Shown piece by piece: positions 34,668 through 43,859 of a stretch of 64,000 nucleotides of DNA (positions are counted from its first letter, which is position 1; each line of letters begins with the position of its first letter). Source of the DNA: Flavobacteriaceae bacterium. GTDB taxonomy: Bacteria; Bacteroidota; Bacteroidia; Flavobacteriales; Flavobacteriaceae. The notes below the pieces were generated by a model. It saw only the letters and a list, made by a program, of their open reading frames with translations. It searched no databases and was not told the DNA's origin. The stretch covers positions 24,724-88,723 of the forward strand of contig JABSPM010000028.1 in the NCBI GenBank assembly GCA_013215095.1. Direction: 5' to 3'. The position numbers and the translations under genes are program-made.

Positions 34668-36032
34668 TTATTCGTTGTTCCAATCAATTTTTCGAGAAAC
34701 AAACATGACGGTCGAGAGAATTAAGAATAAGCCAATACTTCCAACCAGTAAGGCATAATTTTCCAATTGAATAATGACGTATATAAAAATATAGAGAGTG
34801 GTTAATGATGTACCTATCAGTAAAGCAAATTGCCATGTGTTTAGTATGGATTTAGAATATAATGTGATCAAACCAATAACAGATGTACCTGCTATAAGAT
34901 AAGCTTTAAAAAAACTGCTGTGTTCAGATATAGAAACCAAAAGTGTATAAAACATGGTTAACGCTATACCAATCATGAGGTATTGAAAAGGATGAATTCC
35001 AATCTTGCTTATAGTCTGAATAAGAAAGAAAATTAAGAAGGTTAAACCTATAACGAGAAATCCGTATTTTGCAGAACGTTCGCTTTTTTGATATTCATCA
35101 ACCATAACCATAAATTCTGTACCAAATGCAAACTGAATTAAATTTGGCAAATCATTGATATATTGTTGAGAAAACGCTCTGTTGATATGTAGTACTTTCC
35201 AATTGGCTGAAAATCCATCTTTAGTTATTTCTTTGGTCTCGTTATCTGGTAAGAAAATTCCTGTAAAACTTGGATCTGGCCAGTTAGAGTTCATTGCCAT
35301 CGTGGTGGTCTTGCCAATAGGAATCATCCTGATTTTTTTACTACCGTTAAACCTTATAGAGAAATGAAATGATTTAAGAGAGCGTATAGGAAGATCATCT
35401 GGTTTTATATAGTTAGATTCGAGCGCATCTAAATAGGAAGATTGGTCGCTAAAGTTGTTTTCAAAGATGTAATTGCTATTATTGATTTTAAAATCAACAT
35501 TTTCTTTAATTCCTTTTAAGTTAGATGTTTTGATGATAATTGAGACTTTATCCCAGATAATATCATCTTTTTTAATGTCTTTATAGTCTAATTGTATCGT
35601 GTCATAGCTGCCTTTAAAATCCATTTGAGTTGTAAATACAGCAGATTCAAAATTACCACGGTTGAGAGTTTTGCAATCTATAAGGCAATTGGCATTCAAG
35701 GTTTCTGGAAATACATAAGCGTAGTTGATATGTGTTGTGGTTTCTGTGAAATAGCTTTTAGTGTCTTGGTTAAAGATCTTAGTGTCAGTGTAAGTTTTAT
35801 ATGGTAGTTTTAAAATTGGACCATACACCAAGACATCATGTCCCCATTTTTCTTTGATTTCTGCGACGACATCATGTTGTCGCCCAGCACGTTCTGCAAT
35901 TAAGCTATTGATGTAAGATAATGGAATGAGTAAAATAAGGATGAGTAAGCCTACCGTTAACATACGTGCAGTGATAGATGTTTTGACCCAATACCCAAAG
36001 CGATTGTGTTTTTGGGGATGTTGAATTTCCAT
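34668..36032 (-). CDS. creD: Inner-membrane protein CreD
   Basis: 454 residues: one helix near the N-terminus (about 25-47), a large periplasmic domain (about 50-310) with GRQHDVVAEIKEKWG, and five or six helices at the C-terminus (GFLVIGLTFLIFFLIQTI, GIHPFQYLMIGIALTMFYTLLVSISEH). In E. coli CreD belongs to the CreBC regulon and influences envelope integrity. In Bacteroidota it usually accompanies a wHTH regulator rather than CreBC; here such a gene ends 53 bases upstream. Confidence 0.92.
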   Translation of the reverse strand: MEIQHPQKHNRFGYWVKTSITARMLTVGLLILILLIPLSYINSLIAERAGRQHDVVAEIKEKWGHDVLVYGPILKLPYKTYTDTKIFNQDTKSYFTETTTHINYAYVFPETLNANCLIDCKTLNRGNFESAVFTTQMDFKGSYDTIQLDYKDIKKDDIIWDKVSIIIKTSNLKGIKENVDFKINNSNYIFENNFSDQSSYLDALESNYIKPDDLPIRSLKSFHFSIRFNGSKKIRMIPIGKTTTMAMNSNWPDPSFTGIFLPDNETKEITKDGFSANWKVLHINRAFSQQYINDLPNLIQFAFGTEFMVMVDEYQKSERSAKYGFLVIGLTFLIFFLIQTISKIGIHPFQYLMIGIALTMFYTLLVSISEHSSFFKAYLIAGTSVIGLITLYSKSILNTWQFALLIGTSLTTLYIFIYVIIQLENYALLVGSIGLFLILSTVMFVSRKIDWNNE

Positions 36033-36085
36033 ATGATAATTGATTTTTTTACTTTGAATTTCAAAGTAGATTAATAAAAAATTTT

Positions 36086-36379
36086 CTAGCGTTTATATAT
36101 TATACGTTCCAAAGCCTTAATATGGTTTTCGAACTCTTTTTTTCCTAGTGGAGTAGTGCTATATCTTGTATTGGGTTTACGACCAATAAACAGCTTTTCT
36201 ATAGCAATATACTCTACTTTTTCTAAAGCTTTTAAGTGACTTGCTAGATTACCATCAGTAACACCCAAAAGCTCTTTCAGCATATTAAAATCTGCATATT
36301 CATTGACCATAAGAATAGACATTATGCCAAGGCGAATGCGATGGTCAAAAGCTTTGTTTATGTTTTCTATCAAACTCAT
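36086..36379 (-). CDS. Winged-helix transcriptional regulator
   Basis: 97 residues, a single winged helix-turn-helix: RIRLGIMSILMVNEYADFNMLKELLGVTDGN is helix 1-3, LASHLKALEKVEYI the recognition helix, IGRKPNTRYS the wing. It resembles the ArsR/PadR-like regulators paired with creD in Bacteroidota. Its first base overlaps the last base of the preceding gene. It likely controls its own operon and creD. Confidence 0.88.
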   Translation of the reverse strand: MSLIENINKAFDHRIRLGIMSILMVNEYADFNMLKELLGVTDGNLASHLKALEKVEYIAIEKLFIGRKPNTRYSTTPLGKKEFENHIKALERIIYKR

Positions 36380-36657
36380 TAACTTCCAGTAATTGGAGAA
36401 CCAAATATACCAACTCTCATTTCAGCCCACAATAGTAATAGTAAAACAAAAAGAACAATAATAGTTTTATGTTTTACTGTTTTTAAACGATTGAAAGCTA
36501 CATTAATTAAAAATCCAACACCAAGTAATATTGCTCCAGCAATGACATAATCTTGAATCTCCCAATTCACATCAGGATTAAACTGTGATGCAATAAACGG
36601 AATCATTAAGATGCAACAGACGCTAATGCATATGATTTTTATAATGTTGAATTTCAT
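36379..36657 (-). CDS. Hypothetical membrane protein (92 residues)
   Basis: Three hydrophobic helices (IICISVCCILMIPFIASQF, YVIAGAILLGVGFLINVAF, TIIVLFVLLLLLWAEM). Unrecognised beyond similarity to small proteins seen in such creD-linked operons. Its ATG overlaps the TGA of the preceding gene by four bases and it joins the regulator gene end to end, so it is translationally coupled on both sides. Confidence 0.65.
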   Translation of the reverse strand: MKFNIIKIICISVCCILMIPFIASQFNPDVNWEIQDYVIAGAILLGVGFLINVAFNRLKTVKHKTIIVLFVLLLLLWAEMRVGIFGSPITGS

Positions 36658-36989
36658 GATGAACTAATTTTTTGAATAAAAATTGTGAAACCAAATAACT
36701 TAAATATCCATTTAGTACTCTCAATTAATAAAATCAAAAATGTTGTAAATATTATGCTATAAGGCACCATTAATAAATAATTTGTTAGGTTATTTGGATT
36801 TCTTAACCTTGTACTGTTATAAACCATAGATGTTGCTTCTAATTTGAGCTTATCATTATTGATAAAGCTATTTTTATCCAAATTATAGCTTTTTATTGTG
36901 CTCGCCATTTGGTAATAGCGATAATTAGCTGTGATAGCAATTAGAGCATATAGGGTTATAAAGCAGTATATGATAAATTTAACGTTCAT
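36654..36989 (-). CDS. Hypothetical membrane protein (111 residues)
   Basis: From the ATG at 36989, four bases after the previous stop; longer starts at 37052 or 37007 would overlap the previous gene and are less likely. Two main hydrophobic helices at the start (IIYCFITLYALIAITANY) and end (YSIIFTTFLILLIESTKW). The central part is polar (KSYNLDKNSFINNDKLKLE). No recognised family. Third from the top in a five-gene unit ending with creD. Confidence 0.6.
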   Translation of the reverse strand: MNVKFIIYCFITLYALIAITANYRYYQMASTIKSYNLDKNSFINNDKLKLEATSMVYNSTRLRNPNNLTNYLLMVPYSIIFTTFLILLIESTKWIFKLFGFTIFIQKISSS

Positions 36990-36993
36990 ATAA

Positions 36994-37617
36994 TCAGTTT
37001 TTATCATATTTAAAATACATCCAAGTACCATAGATAATATGGCAAACACCAAATCCTAAAACCCAAAAGAATAAACCATAACCTAAATTCCAAACACAGG
37101 CTAAACCAATAATGATAAGGGTTATACCTAAATAACGAATAGCTCCTAAAGTATATTTGCTAGCATTTACACAAGCTAAGCCATAAAAAACAAGAGTAAG
37201 TGGTGCGACAAAGATGTAACTCTCTTTTTCTATAAGTGATAAAATAAAAAAACCTCCTGTTGCTAAAGGAATCGCAAAATTTATAACCAAACGTTTACTA
37301 GAATGATCCCAAAGCTTTTCTTTATTTCGCTTGGCTTTTTTCCAACTTAAAAACACACCTGTGAGAATTGATAATGCAACAACAGCAAATGCAATTCCAA
37401 ATAATTGGAACATTTCTAGTTCATACAATACAATAGTTTTATAATCATCACCAATATTTTGTTTGACATAAATAATGTTATACGCAAGATATGCACCGAT
37501 TAGGGCATAGATGCCTGCTAGAACTCCAGACAAACCGCTTAGGGAAATAAATCGAGAGGATTTAGTCATTAAATCTTTAATCTCAGAAAGGTCATTTAAG
37601 TATTTTTGTTGCTCCAT
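36994..37617 (-). CDS. Hypothetical polytopic membrane protein (207 residues)
   Basis: A cytoplasmic N-terminal segment (QQKYLNDLSEIKDLMTKSSRF) and six to seven hydrophobic helices (LSGLSGVLAGIYALIGAYLAY, LFGIAFAVVALSILTGVFL, FAIPLATGGFFILSLIE, LGITLIIIGLACVW, LFFWVLGFGVCHIIYG). Similar proteins occur at the head of creD/wHTH operons in Flavobacteriaceae, as I recall. Function unknown. It is the first gene of the unit. Confidence 0.7.
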   Translation of the reverse strand: MEQQKYLNDLSEIKDLMTKSSRFISLSGLSGVLAGIYALIGAYLAYNIIYVKQNIGDDYKTIVLYELEMFQLFGIAFAVVALSILTGVFLSWKKAKRNKEKLWDHSSKRLVINFAIPLATGGFFILSLIEKESYIFVAPLTLVFYGLACVNASKYTLGAIRYLGITLIIIGLACVWNLGYGLFFWVLGFGVCHIIYGTWMYFKYDKN

Positions 37618-37714
37618 ATTAAAGTGCTTTGAATTACAAAGTAAATAAAAATAATTGGTGATTTTGTTAATACTTTAATAAATTTGAATTGTGATTCAAA
37701 ACGTTAGGCATTAA

Positions 37715-38101
37715 ATGAAACCTATAGACCAATATTTTTTAGACCAAAGAGCGCCTTATCAATCGATATTGCTATATATAAGAAGTGTGATATTGAGAAC
37801 ACTTCCAGAAGTCATAGAACGTTATAGTCATAATGTTCCATTTTACAATATAGAGAAAAAACCTATGTTGTATTTGAATATTTTAAAAGGAAAAAATTAT
37901 GTAGATGTTGCTTTTGTCCATGGCGTTGTTTTTGAAAAAGCGTTTCCAATGCTTAAAAACAATAACAAAAGAAAACAAGTGCGTTCTATTAAGGTCAAAT
38001 CATTAGAAGATTTTAATGAATTACAGTTTGTCGAACTGCTTAAAGTTGCCGCAATTCAAACTCAAAAAAATAAACAGGCTTGGTACATTGATGGAAATTA
38101 A
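37715..38101 (+). CDS. DUF1801 domain protein (YdhG-like)
   Basis: 128 residues, cytoplasmic. The fold signature is IDQYFLDQRAPYQSILLYIRSVI with LRTLPEVIERYSHNVPFY, then MLYLNILKGKNYVDVAFVHG and a C-terminal RSIKVKSLEDFNEL segment. Function of the family is not established. It ends one base before the stop codon of the convergent kdsA gene. Confidence 0.85.
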   Translation: MKPIDQYFLDQRAPYQSILLYIRSVILRTLPEVIERYSHNVPFYNIEKKPMLYLNILKGKNYVDVAFVHGVVFEKAFPMLKNNNKRKQVRSIKVKSLEDFNELQFVELLKVAAIQTQKNKQAWYIDGN

Positions 38102-38920
38102 TTACAACCCTTTTACCGTTTTTCTAATGGCAACCAAATTACGAAGTAAACCTTCCAAATGGTCCAAGTGTAGCATATTAGCGCCATCACTTTTTGCATT
38201 AGCTGGGTTAAAATGAGTTTCAATAAATAAACCATCTACATTATTTACAACACCAGCTCTAGCTATGGTTTCAATCATTTCTGGACGACCACCAGTAACA
38301 CCACTAGATTGATTTGGTTGTTGCAAGCTATGTGTAATATCTAAGACGGTTGGTGCAAATTGACGCATCGTAGGAATACCTCTAAAGTCAACAATCATAT
38401 CTTGATAACCAAACATAGTTCCTCTATCTGTAATCCAAGCTTTATTACTGCCAGAATCCTTTACTTTTTGTACCGCGTGTTGCATTGCTTCCGGACTCAT
38501 AAACTGCCCTTTCTTTAGGTTGACAACTTTTCCTGTTTTAGCCGCAGCTACAACCAAATCGGTTTGACGCACCAAAAAGGCAGGAATTTGCAACACATCA
38601 ACATATTGCGCTGCTAAGGCAGCATCCGAAGATTCATGAATATCGGTTACTGTTGGTACGTCAAAATGCGCTGATACTTTTTTTAAGATTTCCAAGGCTT
38701 TTTCATCTCCAATACCCGTAAAACTATCAATTCTACTTCTGTTAGCCTTTCTAAAACTACCTTTAAAAATCAAAGGAATTTCAAGTTTGTTAGTAATTTC
38801 TAAAATACGCTCTGCAATACGCATAGCCATATCTTCGCCTTCAATAGCACAGGGACCAGCTAATAAAAAGAAATTATCAGAATCAGTGTGTTTTAGTTTT
38901 GGAATCTCGTTTAGGTTCAT
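38102..38920 (-). CDS. kdsA: 3-deoxy-8-phosphooctulonate synthase
   Basis: 272 residues, the usual size. It condenses arabinose 5-phosphate with phosphoenolpyruvate in the Kdo path of lipopolysaccharide synthesis. Motifs: FLLAGPCAIEGEDMA, FKGSFRKANRSRIDSFTG, PTVTDIHESSDA, LKKGQFMSPE, ITDRGTMFGYQDMIVDFR and DVTHSLQQPN-like DITHSLQQPNQSSGVTGG. It shows that the organism makes Kdo-containing LPS. Single gene. Confidence 0.96.
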   Translation of the reverse strand: MNLNEIPKLKHTDSDNFFLLAGPCAIEGEDMAMRIAERILEITNKLEIPLIFKGSFRKANRSRIDSFTGIGDEKALEILKKVSAHFDVPTVTDIHESSDAALAAQYVDVLQIPAFLVRQTDLVVAAAKTGKVVNLKKGQFMSPEAMQHAVQKVKDSGSNKAWITDRGTMFGYQDMIVDFRGIPTMRQFAPTVLDITHSLQQPNQSSGVTGGRPEMIETIARAGVVNNVDGLFIETHFNPANAKSDGANMLHLDHLEGLLRNLVAIRKTVKGL

Positions 38921-39293
38921 TTACGTCTTATTTTGAACTCACAAAAATACATCAATTTTTTTTGATTCCAATCCTAGAAACTAACCTTAAAATGGTTTTT
39001 TAGAGTCCAAACGAACCTTCAGGAAAAATATTTAGGAATAGCCTAGGATGGTATGTTTGAAGCATCAGTGCAAGAATCAAGGATTACATTATAAGAACCT
39101 ATGCTACAGATTCGGATGTATATTATGAAAATCTAAAGATGAACTTAGGCATGGGTTGAACAGATTTTTAGGGTTAAGTTTTATTGAGATAAGAGCATAT
39201 TTTTAGGCGGTGTTGTTGAAAGTTACACAATTACAAATATTTAACAAAATGAGCTTAATGTTGTTTTTAATGTAATAGTCTTAAAATTAAATG
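38921..39293. other. Intergenic region between kdsA and typA
   Basis: About 400 bases. Plus-strand fragments such as RTYATDSDVYYENLK (from about 39098) look protein-like but are short and flanked by stops, so a decayed gene is possible though not supported. No hairpin terminator was seen. Confidence 0.3.
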
Positions 39294-39301
39294 TACCTTT
39301 G
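39294..39301 (+). promoter_or_regulatory. -7 box (TACCTTTG) of typA
   Basis: TAnnTTTG match 26 bases before the ATG at 39328. Confidence 0.5.
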
Positions 39302-39327
39302 CACGCTCAAAATAAGGCACTAATACT

Positions 39328-41127
39328 ATGACTAAAATTAAAAACATTGCAATCATTGCGCACGTAGATCACGGTAAAACCACATTGGTAGATAAAATTA
39401 TGTACCATTGTCAGTTGTTTCGTGAGAATGAAAATACAGGAGATTTAATCTTAGATAACAATGATTTGGAACGTGAGCGTGGTATTACCATCACATCTAA
39501 AAACGTTTCTGTAACCTATAAGGATACCAAAATTAATATTATCGATACTCCTGGTCACGCCGACTTTGGAGGTGAAGTTGAACGTGTGCTTAATATGGCT
39601 GATGGTGTTTTGTTACTAGTAGATGCCTTTGAAGGACCAATGCCGCAAACACGTTTTGTACTACAAAAAGCAATTAGCTTAGGCTTAAAGCCATGTGTAG
39701 TGGTAAATAAAGTAGATAAAGAAAATTGTACACCAGATGAGGTACACGAAGCTGTCTTTGATTTAATGTTTGAATTGGGAGCAGAAGAGTGGCAATTGGA
39801 TTTTCCAACAGTATATGGTTCTGCAAAGAACAATTGGATGAGTACAGATTGGAAGAATGAAACAGAAAATATCGAACCATTATTAGAAATGGTTTTAGAG
39901 CATATTCCTTCTCCTAAACTACAGGAGGGCTCAACACAAATGCTAATTACTTCATTAGATTATTCATCTTTTACAGGACGAATTGCAATCGGACGTTTGC
40001 AACGTGGCGAACTTAAAGCAGGAATGCAAGTGTCGCTTGTAAAAAGGGACAGAAGTATTGTGAAATCTAGAATTAAAGAATTACATACTTTTGAAGGGCT
40101 TGGTCGTAAGAAAGTAGATGAAGTTTTTGCCGGAGATATTTGTGCGATTGTAGGCCTAGAAGGCTTTGAAATTGGAGATACCATTGCAGATGTTGAAAAT
40201 CCTGAAGGATTAAAAACGATTGCCATTGACGAACCAACAATGAGCATGCTATTTACCATTAATGATTCTCCATTCTTTGGTAAAGATGGAAAATTTGTAA
40301 CATCAAGACATATCAAAGATCGTTTAACTAAAGAATTAGAGAAAAACTTAGCACTACGCGTAAACGAAACAGATAGCGCAGATAAATTTTTAGTATTTGG
40401 TAGAGGGGTGTTGCATTTATCGGTATTGATTGAAACAATGCGTAGAGAAGGTTATGAGCTTCAAATTGGACAACCACAGGTAATTATTAAGGAAATTGAT
40501 GGTGTAAAATGTGAACCTGTTGAAGAAATGACTATTGACCTTCCAGAAGCTGTATCTGGAAAAGCTGTAGAAATGGTAACAATGCGTAAGGGAGAATTGT
40601 TGAGTATGGAAGCTAAAGGCGATCGTATGGTATGCGAGTTTATTGTCCCATCTAGAGGTATCATTGGCTTAAGAAACCAATTATTGACAGCTACAGCTGG
40701 AGAAGCTATTATGGCCCACCGCTTTAAAGAATATCAGCCAATTAAAGGGGGGATTCCAGAGCGTCAAAATGGGTCTCTAGTTTCTATGGAAAAAGGAACT
40801 GCAATCCCTTATTCAATTGATAAACTTCAAGAAAGAGGAAAGTTCTTTATAGACCCAGGAGAAGATATATATGAAGGTCAGGTTATTGGAGAGAACTCTC
40901 GTGGTGATGATATGGCAGTGAATGTTACAAAGACAAAAAAATTGAGTAACGTACGTAGTTCAGGAGCAGATGATAAAGCGAAGATTGTACCAGCTATCAA
41001 ATTTTCTTTAGAAGAAGCCTTAGAATATATTCAGAAAGACGAATATGTAGAAGTCACACCAAACCACTTACGTTTGCGTAAAATTTTATTAAAAGAAGTG
41101 GATAGAAAAAGAAATAAAGCACTTTAA
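39328..41127 (+). CDS. typA: Translational GTPase TypA/BipA
   Basis: A 599-residue ribosome-associated GTPase. Domains: G domain 1-200 with G1 AHVDHGKTT, switch RERGITI, G3 DTPGHADFGGE and G4 NKVD; domain II at about 205-295; two alpha/beta domains and the C-terminal domain specific to BipA (VPSRGIIGLRNQLLTAT, KKLSNVRSSGADDK, TPNHLRLRK). It helps 50S subunit assembly and growth under stress. A small membrane protein gene follows three bases after the stop. Confidence 0.97.
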   Translation: MTKIKNIAIIAHVDHGKTTLVDKIMYHCQLFRENENTGDLILDNNDLERERGITITSKNVSVTYKDTKINIIDTPGHADFGGEVERVLNMADGVLLLVDAFEGPMPQTRFVLQKAISLGLKPCVVVNKVDKENCTPDEVHEAVFDLMFELGAEEWQLDFPTVYGSAKNNWMSTDWKNETENIEPLLEMVLEHIPSPKLQEGSTQMLITSLDYSSFTGRIAIGRLQRGELKAGMQVSLVKRDRSIVKSRIKELHTFEGLGRKKVDEVFAGDICAIVGLEGFEIGDTIADVENPEGLKTIAIDEPTMSMLFTINDSPFFGKDGKFVTSRHIKDRLTKELEKNLALRVNETDSADKFLVFGRGVLHLSVLIETMRREGYELQIGQPQVIIKEIDGVKCEPVEEMTIDLPEAVSGKAVEMVTMRKGELLSMEAKGDRMVCEFIVPSRGIIGLRNQLLTATAGEAIMAHRFKEYQPIKGGIPERQNGSLVSMEKGTAIPYSIDKLQERGKFFIDPGEDIYEGQVIGENSRGDDMAVNVTKTKKLSNVRSSGADDKAKIVPAIKFSLEEALEYIQKDEYVEVTPNHLRLRKILLKEVDRKRNKAL

Positions 41128-41130
41128 AAT

Positions 41131-41364
41131 ATGGAGCTTTTAGGAATCACTATAACGGAATGGACAGGCTATATTGCAATGATTTTATTGCTGATCTCTT
41201 TTATGATGAAAGATGTAAAACGCTTAAGAATTATTAATTCTATAGCTTGTGCATTCTTTGTGGTTTACGGATTTTTATTGGCGACATCTTGGCCAATTAT
41301 CATTTCTAATGGCGCTATTATAGTCATTAACCTATATTATCTTTTTGTAAAGAAAAATGCCTAG
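41131..41364 (+). CDS. Small three-helix membrane protein, YgjV/SemiSWEET-like
   Basis: 77 residues with three hydrophobic helices (WTGYIAMILLLISFMM, IINSIACAFFVVYGFLL, WPIIISNGAIIVINLYYL). The linker KDVKRLRIINSIACAFFVVYG recalls the YgjV family and the three-helix SemiSWEET transporters. Substrate and role unknown. It starts three bases after typA, so it must be cotranscribed with it. Confidence 0.7.
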   Translation: MELLGITITEWTGYIAMILLLISFMMKDVKRLRIINSIACAFFVVYGFLLATSWPIIISNGAIIVINLYYLFVKKNA

Positions 41365-41516
41365 GTCTGGTTTTAAGAAGGATATTTCCGATTAAAACAT
41401 GAAACCCATTCAGTAGAGATGCGTATAAAATCTAATTTTGTGCTTTTTGAGCAGAATTTAGGGGTCTTGAGAATAAAAATTAGTATTTTCACACGATAAA
41501 TTAACGTATCTATGAA

Positions 41517-42488
41517 GTGGTTTTTTCAGTAGAAAGATATAAGACGTCGCACAGAATAATATGGAACGAATTTGTAGCCGCTTCGAAGAATGCTACCTTT
41601 TTATTTCATCGCGATTTTATGGAATACCATCAGAATCGTTTCGAAGATTATTCCCTTTTAATTTTTAAAGACAAAACGCTTGTCGCACTCTTACCCGCCA
41701 ACAAAGTAGGTGATACTGTTTATTCCCACAAAGGTCTAACCTATGGTGGTTTAATATTGGAAGCCAAGACTAAGTTTAGAGATGTCTTGGAAGCATTTAA
41801 AACTTTATTGAAATGGATGCATGCAAATGCTGTGAACCATTTTGAACTAAAGTTTTTGCCAGCTATTTATGCAAAAAATCCAAATGATGAGTTGTCTTAT
41901 GTCGTTTTTAAGGGGCAAGGCAAATTAATACGAAGAGATATTTTGTCTGTTTTACACCCTAAAGATTTAAAGCTCTCAAGAGATAGGAAAAATGGCGTGA
42001 AACGTGCAGTGAAATTAGGGTTGGTAATTAAAGAAACTCAAGATTTTGATTTGTTTTGGAATCAAATTTTGATACCTAATTTAAAGCGCAAACACAACGC
42101 GAAACCAGTACATACTTTAGAAGAAATCACGTATTTAAAATCGAAATTCCCAATGCAGATAAGACAATTTAACGTGTATTTGGATGGCGAAATTGTTGCA
42201 GGAACTACCATTTTTGAATCCGATAATGTGGCGCACTCGCAATATATTTCAGGAAATAGTAAAAAAAATATTTTGGGAAGTTTGGATATTTTACATCATT
42301 TTTTGCTAACCGAAGTATTTGACGATAAAGCTTATTTTGATTTTGGAATCTCCAATGAAAATCAAGGTCAGAATATTAATGAAGGCTTGCTCTATTGGAA
42401 AGAAGGTTTTGGTGCAAGGTCTCAAACACAAAGCTTTTATCGTTTGGAGACTAAGAATTATATCAATCTTGAAAATGTAATGCTATGA
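41517..42488 (+). CDS. FemAB/GNAT-like acyltransferase in polysaccharide locus
   Basis: 323 residues with two GNAT-like halves: [19 protein letters not shown] and [14 protein letters not shown] in the first, and [20 protein letters not shown] with [22 protein letters not shown] segments in the second, the arrangement of FemAB-like transferases. The start is GTG at 41517; no in-frame ATG exists for another 34 codons, and the ATG at 41512 is out of frame. It overlaps the aminotransferase gene by four bases and may acylate the amino sugar made by it or a surface glycan. First gene of the polysaccharide locus. Confidence 0.75.
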   Translation: MVFSVERYKTSHRIIWNEFVAASKNATFLFHRDFMEYHQNRFEDYSLLIFKDKTLVALLPANKVGDTVYSHKGLTYGGLILEAKTKFRDVLEAFKTLLKWMHANAVNHFELKFLPAIYAKNPNDELSYVVFKGQGKLIRRDILSVLHPKDLKLSRDRKNGVKRAVKLGLVIKETQDFDLFWNQILIPNLKRKHNAKPVHTLEEITYLKSKFPMQIRQFNVYLDGEIVAGTTIFESDNVAHSQYISGNSKKNILGSLDILHHFLLTEVFDDKAYFDFGISNENQGQNINEGLLYWKEGFGARSQTQSFYRLETKNYINLENVML

Positions 42489-43585
42489 TTCCATTTTTAA
42501 ATTTAAAGCGTATTAATCAAGCTTACGAAGCAGAATTTAAAGCCATGTACCAAAGATTTTTGGATTCTGGTTACTATGTTTTAGGAAATGAAGTAAAGCA
42601 GTTTGAATCTGATTTTGCGACCTATTGCGGTACTAAATATTGTATTGGTGTAGGGAATGGTTTGGATGCATTAACCCTTATATTTAAGGGGTATATCGCA
42701 TTAGGACAGCTAAGTCTTGGCGATGCAGTGGCTGTCCCCGCGAATACCTATATTGCTTCTATTTTGGCTATTATTCATGCTGGGTTAAAGCCTGTATTTA
42801 TAGAGCCTTATGCAGATACCTACAATATGGACGTCTTAGAATTAGAGAAATCTTATTCTAAAGATATTAAAGCCGTTTTAGTAGTGCATTTATATGGACA
42901 ATTAACCCATATGAGTGCTATTAATACATTTGCTAAAGCAAAAGATCTTTTAGTAGTTGAAGACGCAGCTCAAGCGCATGGCGCTAGAGATGCATTTGGC
43001 ATATTGGCAGGGAATTGTGGAGATGCAGCTGGATTTAGTTTTTATCCGACCAAAAATTTAGGAGCTCAAGGTGATGCAGGTGCTATAACAACAAATGATA
43101 ATGCATTATTTGAGACGATTTTAAAACTTAGAAATTATGGGACGTCTTCCAAATACGTAAATGATATTATAGGCTATAATTCAAGATTAGACGAGTTTCA
43201 GGCTGCTGTTTTAAATGTCAAACTTAAGCATTTGGATGATGATAATTTGAAGCGGGTTGAGATCGCTAAGTGTTACTTGTCTGAAATAAAAAATGAAAAG
43301 ATTCGGTTGCCATTTTTTTCAGGAGAAAAAAATCATGTGTTTCATCAATTCGTCATTCAAATTGAGGATAGAGTAAACCTGATAGATTATTTAAAACACC
43401 ATCAAATAGGATGTTTAATACACTACCCAATTCCACCACATCAACAAGAGGCATTAAAACAATATAAACATTTGAGTTTACCAATAACGGAAGCTATACA
43501 TCAAAATGTATTAAGTATTCCTTTAAACATAAGTCTTTCTGATGACCAGATTGCTTATGTGATAAAAACCTTAAATGCCTATTAA
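42485..43585 (+). CDS. DegT/DnrJ/EryC1-type sugar aminotransferase
   Basis: A 366-residue PLP enzyme. N-terminal [54 protein letters not shown] and [17 protein letters not shown] with the PLP lysine at 190, then [14 protein letters not shown]. The sequence fits the FdtB/QdtB group that puts an amino group on C3 of a dTDP-6-deoxy-3-ketohexose. The matching 3,4-ketoisomerase gene lies 4.5 kb further on (48123). Coupled to the upstream GNAT-like gene by a four-base overlap. Confidence 0.88.
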   Translation: MIPFLNLKRINQAYEAEFKAMYQRFLDSGYYVLGNEVKQFESDFATYCGTKYCIGVGNGLDALTLIFKGYIALGQLSLGDAVAVPANTYIASILAIIHAGLKPVFIEPYADTYNMDVLELEKSYSKDIKAVLVVHLYGQLTHMSAINTFAKAKDLLVVEDAAQAHGARDAFGILAGNCGDAAGFSFYPTKNLGAQGDAGAITTNDNALFETILKLRNYGTSSKYVNDIIGYNSRLDEFQAAVLNVKLKHLDDDNLKRVEIAKCYLSEIKNEKIRLPFFSGEKNHVFHQFVIQIEDRVNLIDYLKHHQIGCLIHYPIPPHQQEALKQYKHLSLPITEAIHQNVLSIPLNISLSDDQIAYVIKTLNAY

Positions 43586-43859
43586 TTGGATAAGCGATGC
43601 AATGCTATAAACATATGATCTTTGTGAAGATAATGTCGTGCAGAATTCAAACTTTAGAAATTGCAGATTTGTATAGTGGTGTAATAGGCAATACTAGTGT
43701 ATGTTGTTGCCTGGTAGATAGGGAAGAAGCTTTGAAAATAATTCGTTTTATTAGCTTTTTGCTATATTACGTTATAATAGCATTACTATTTTGAAGTTCA
43801 CTATGAGGTTTCATTACAACAAAAACCCAATAATTAGATGAAAAAGTAAGTTTTGGAGA

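Noticed and set aside
43597..43794. 65-codon plus-strand frame between the aminotransferase and flippase genes
   Set aside because: Odd composition with several cysteines and a hydrophobic end, no recognised motif, poor start context; judged non-coding.
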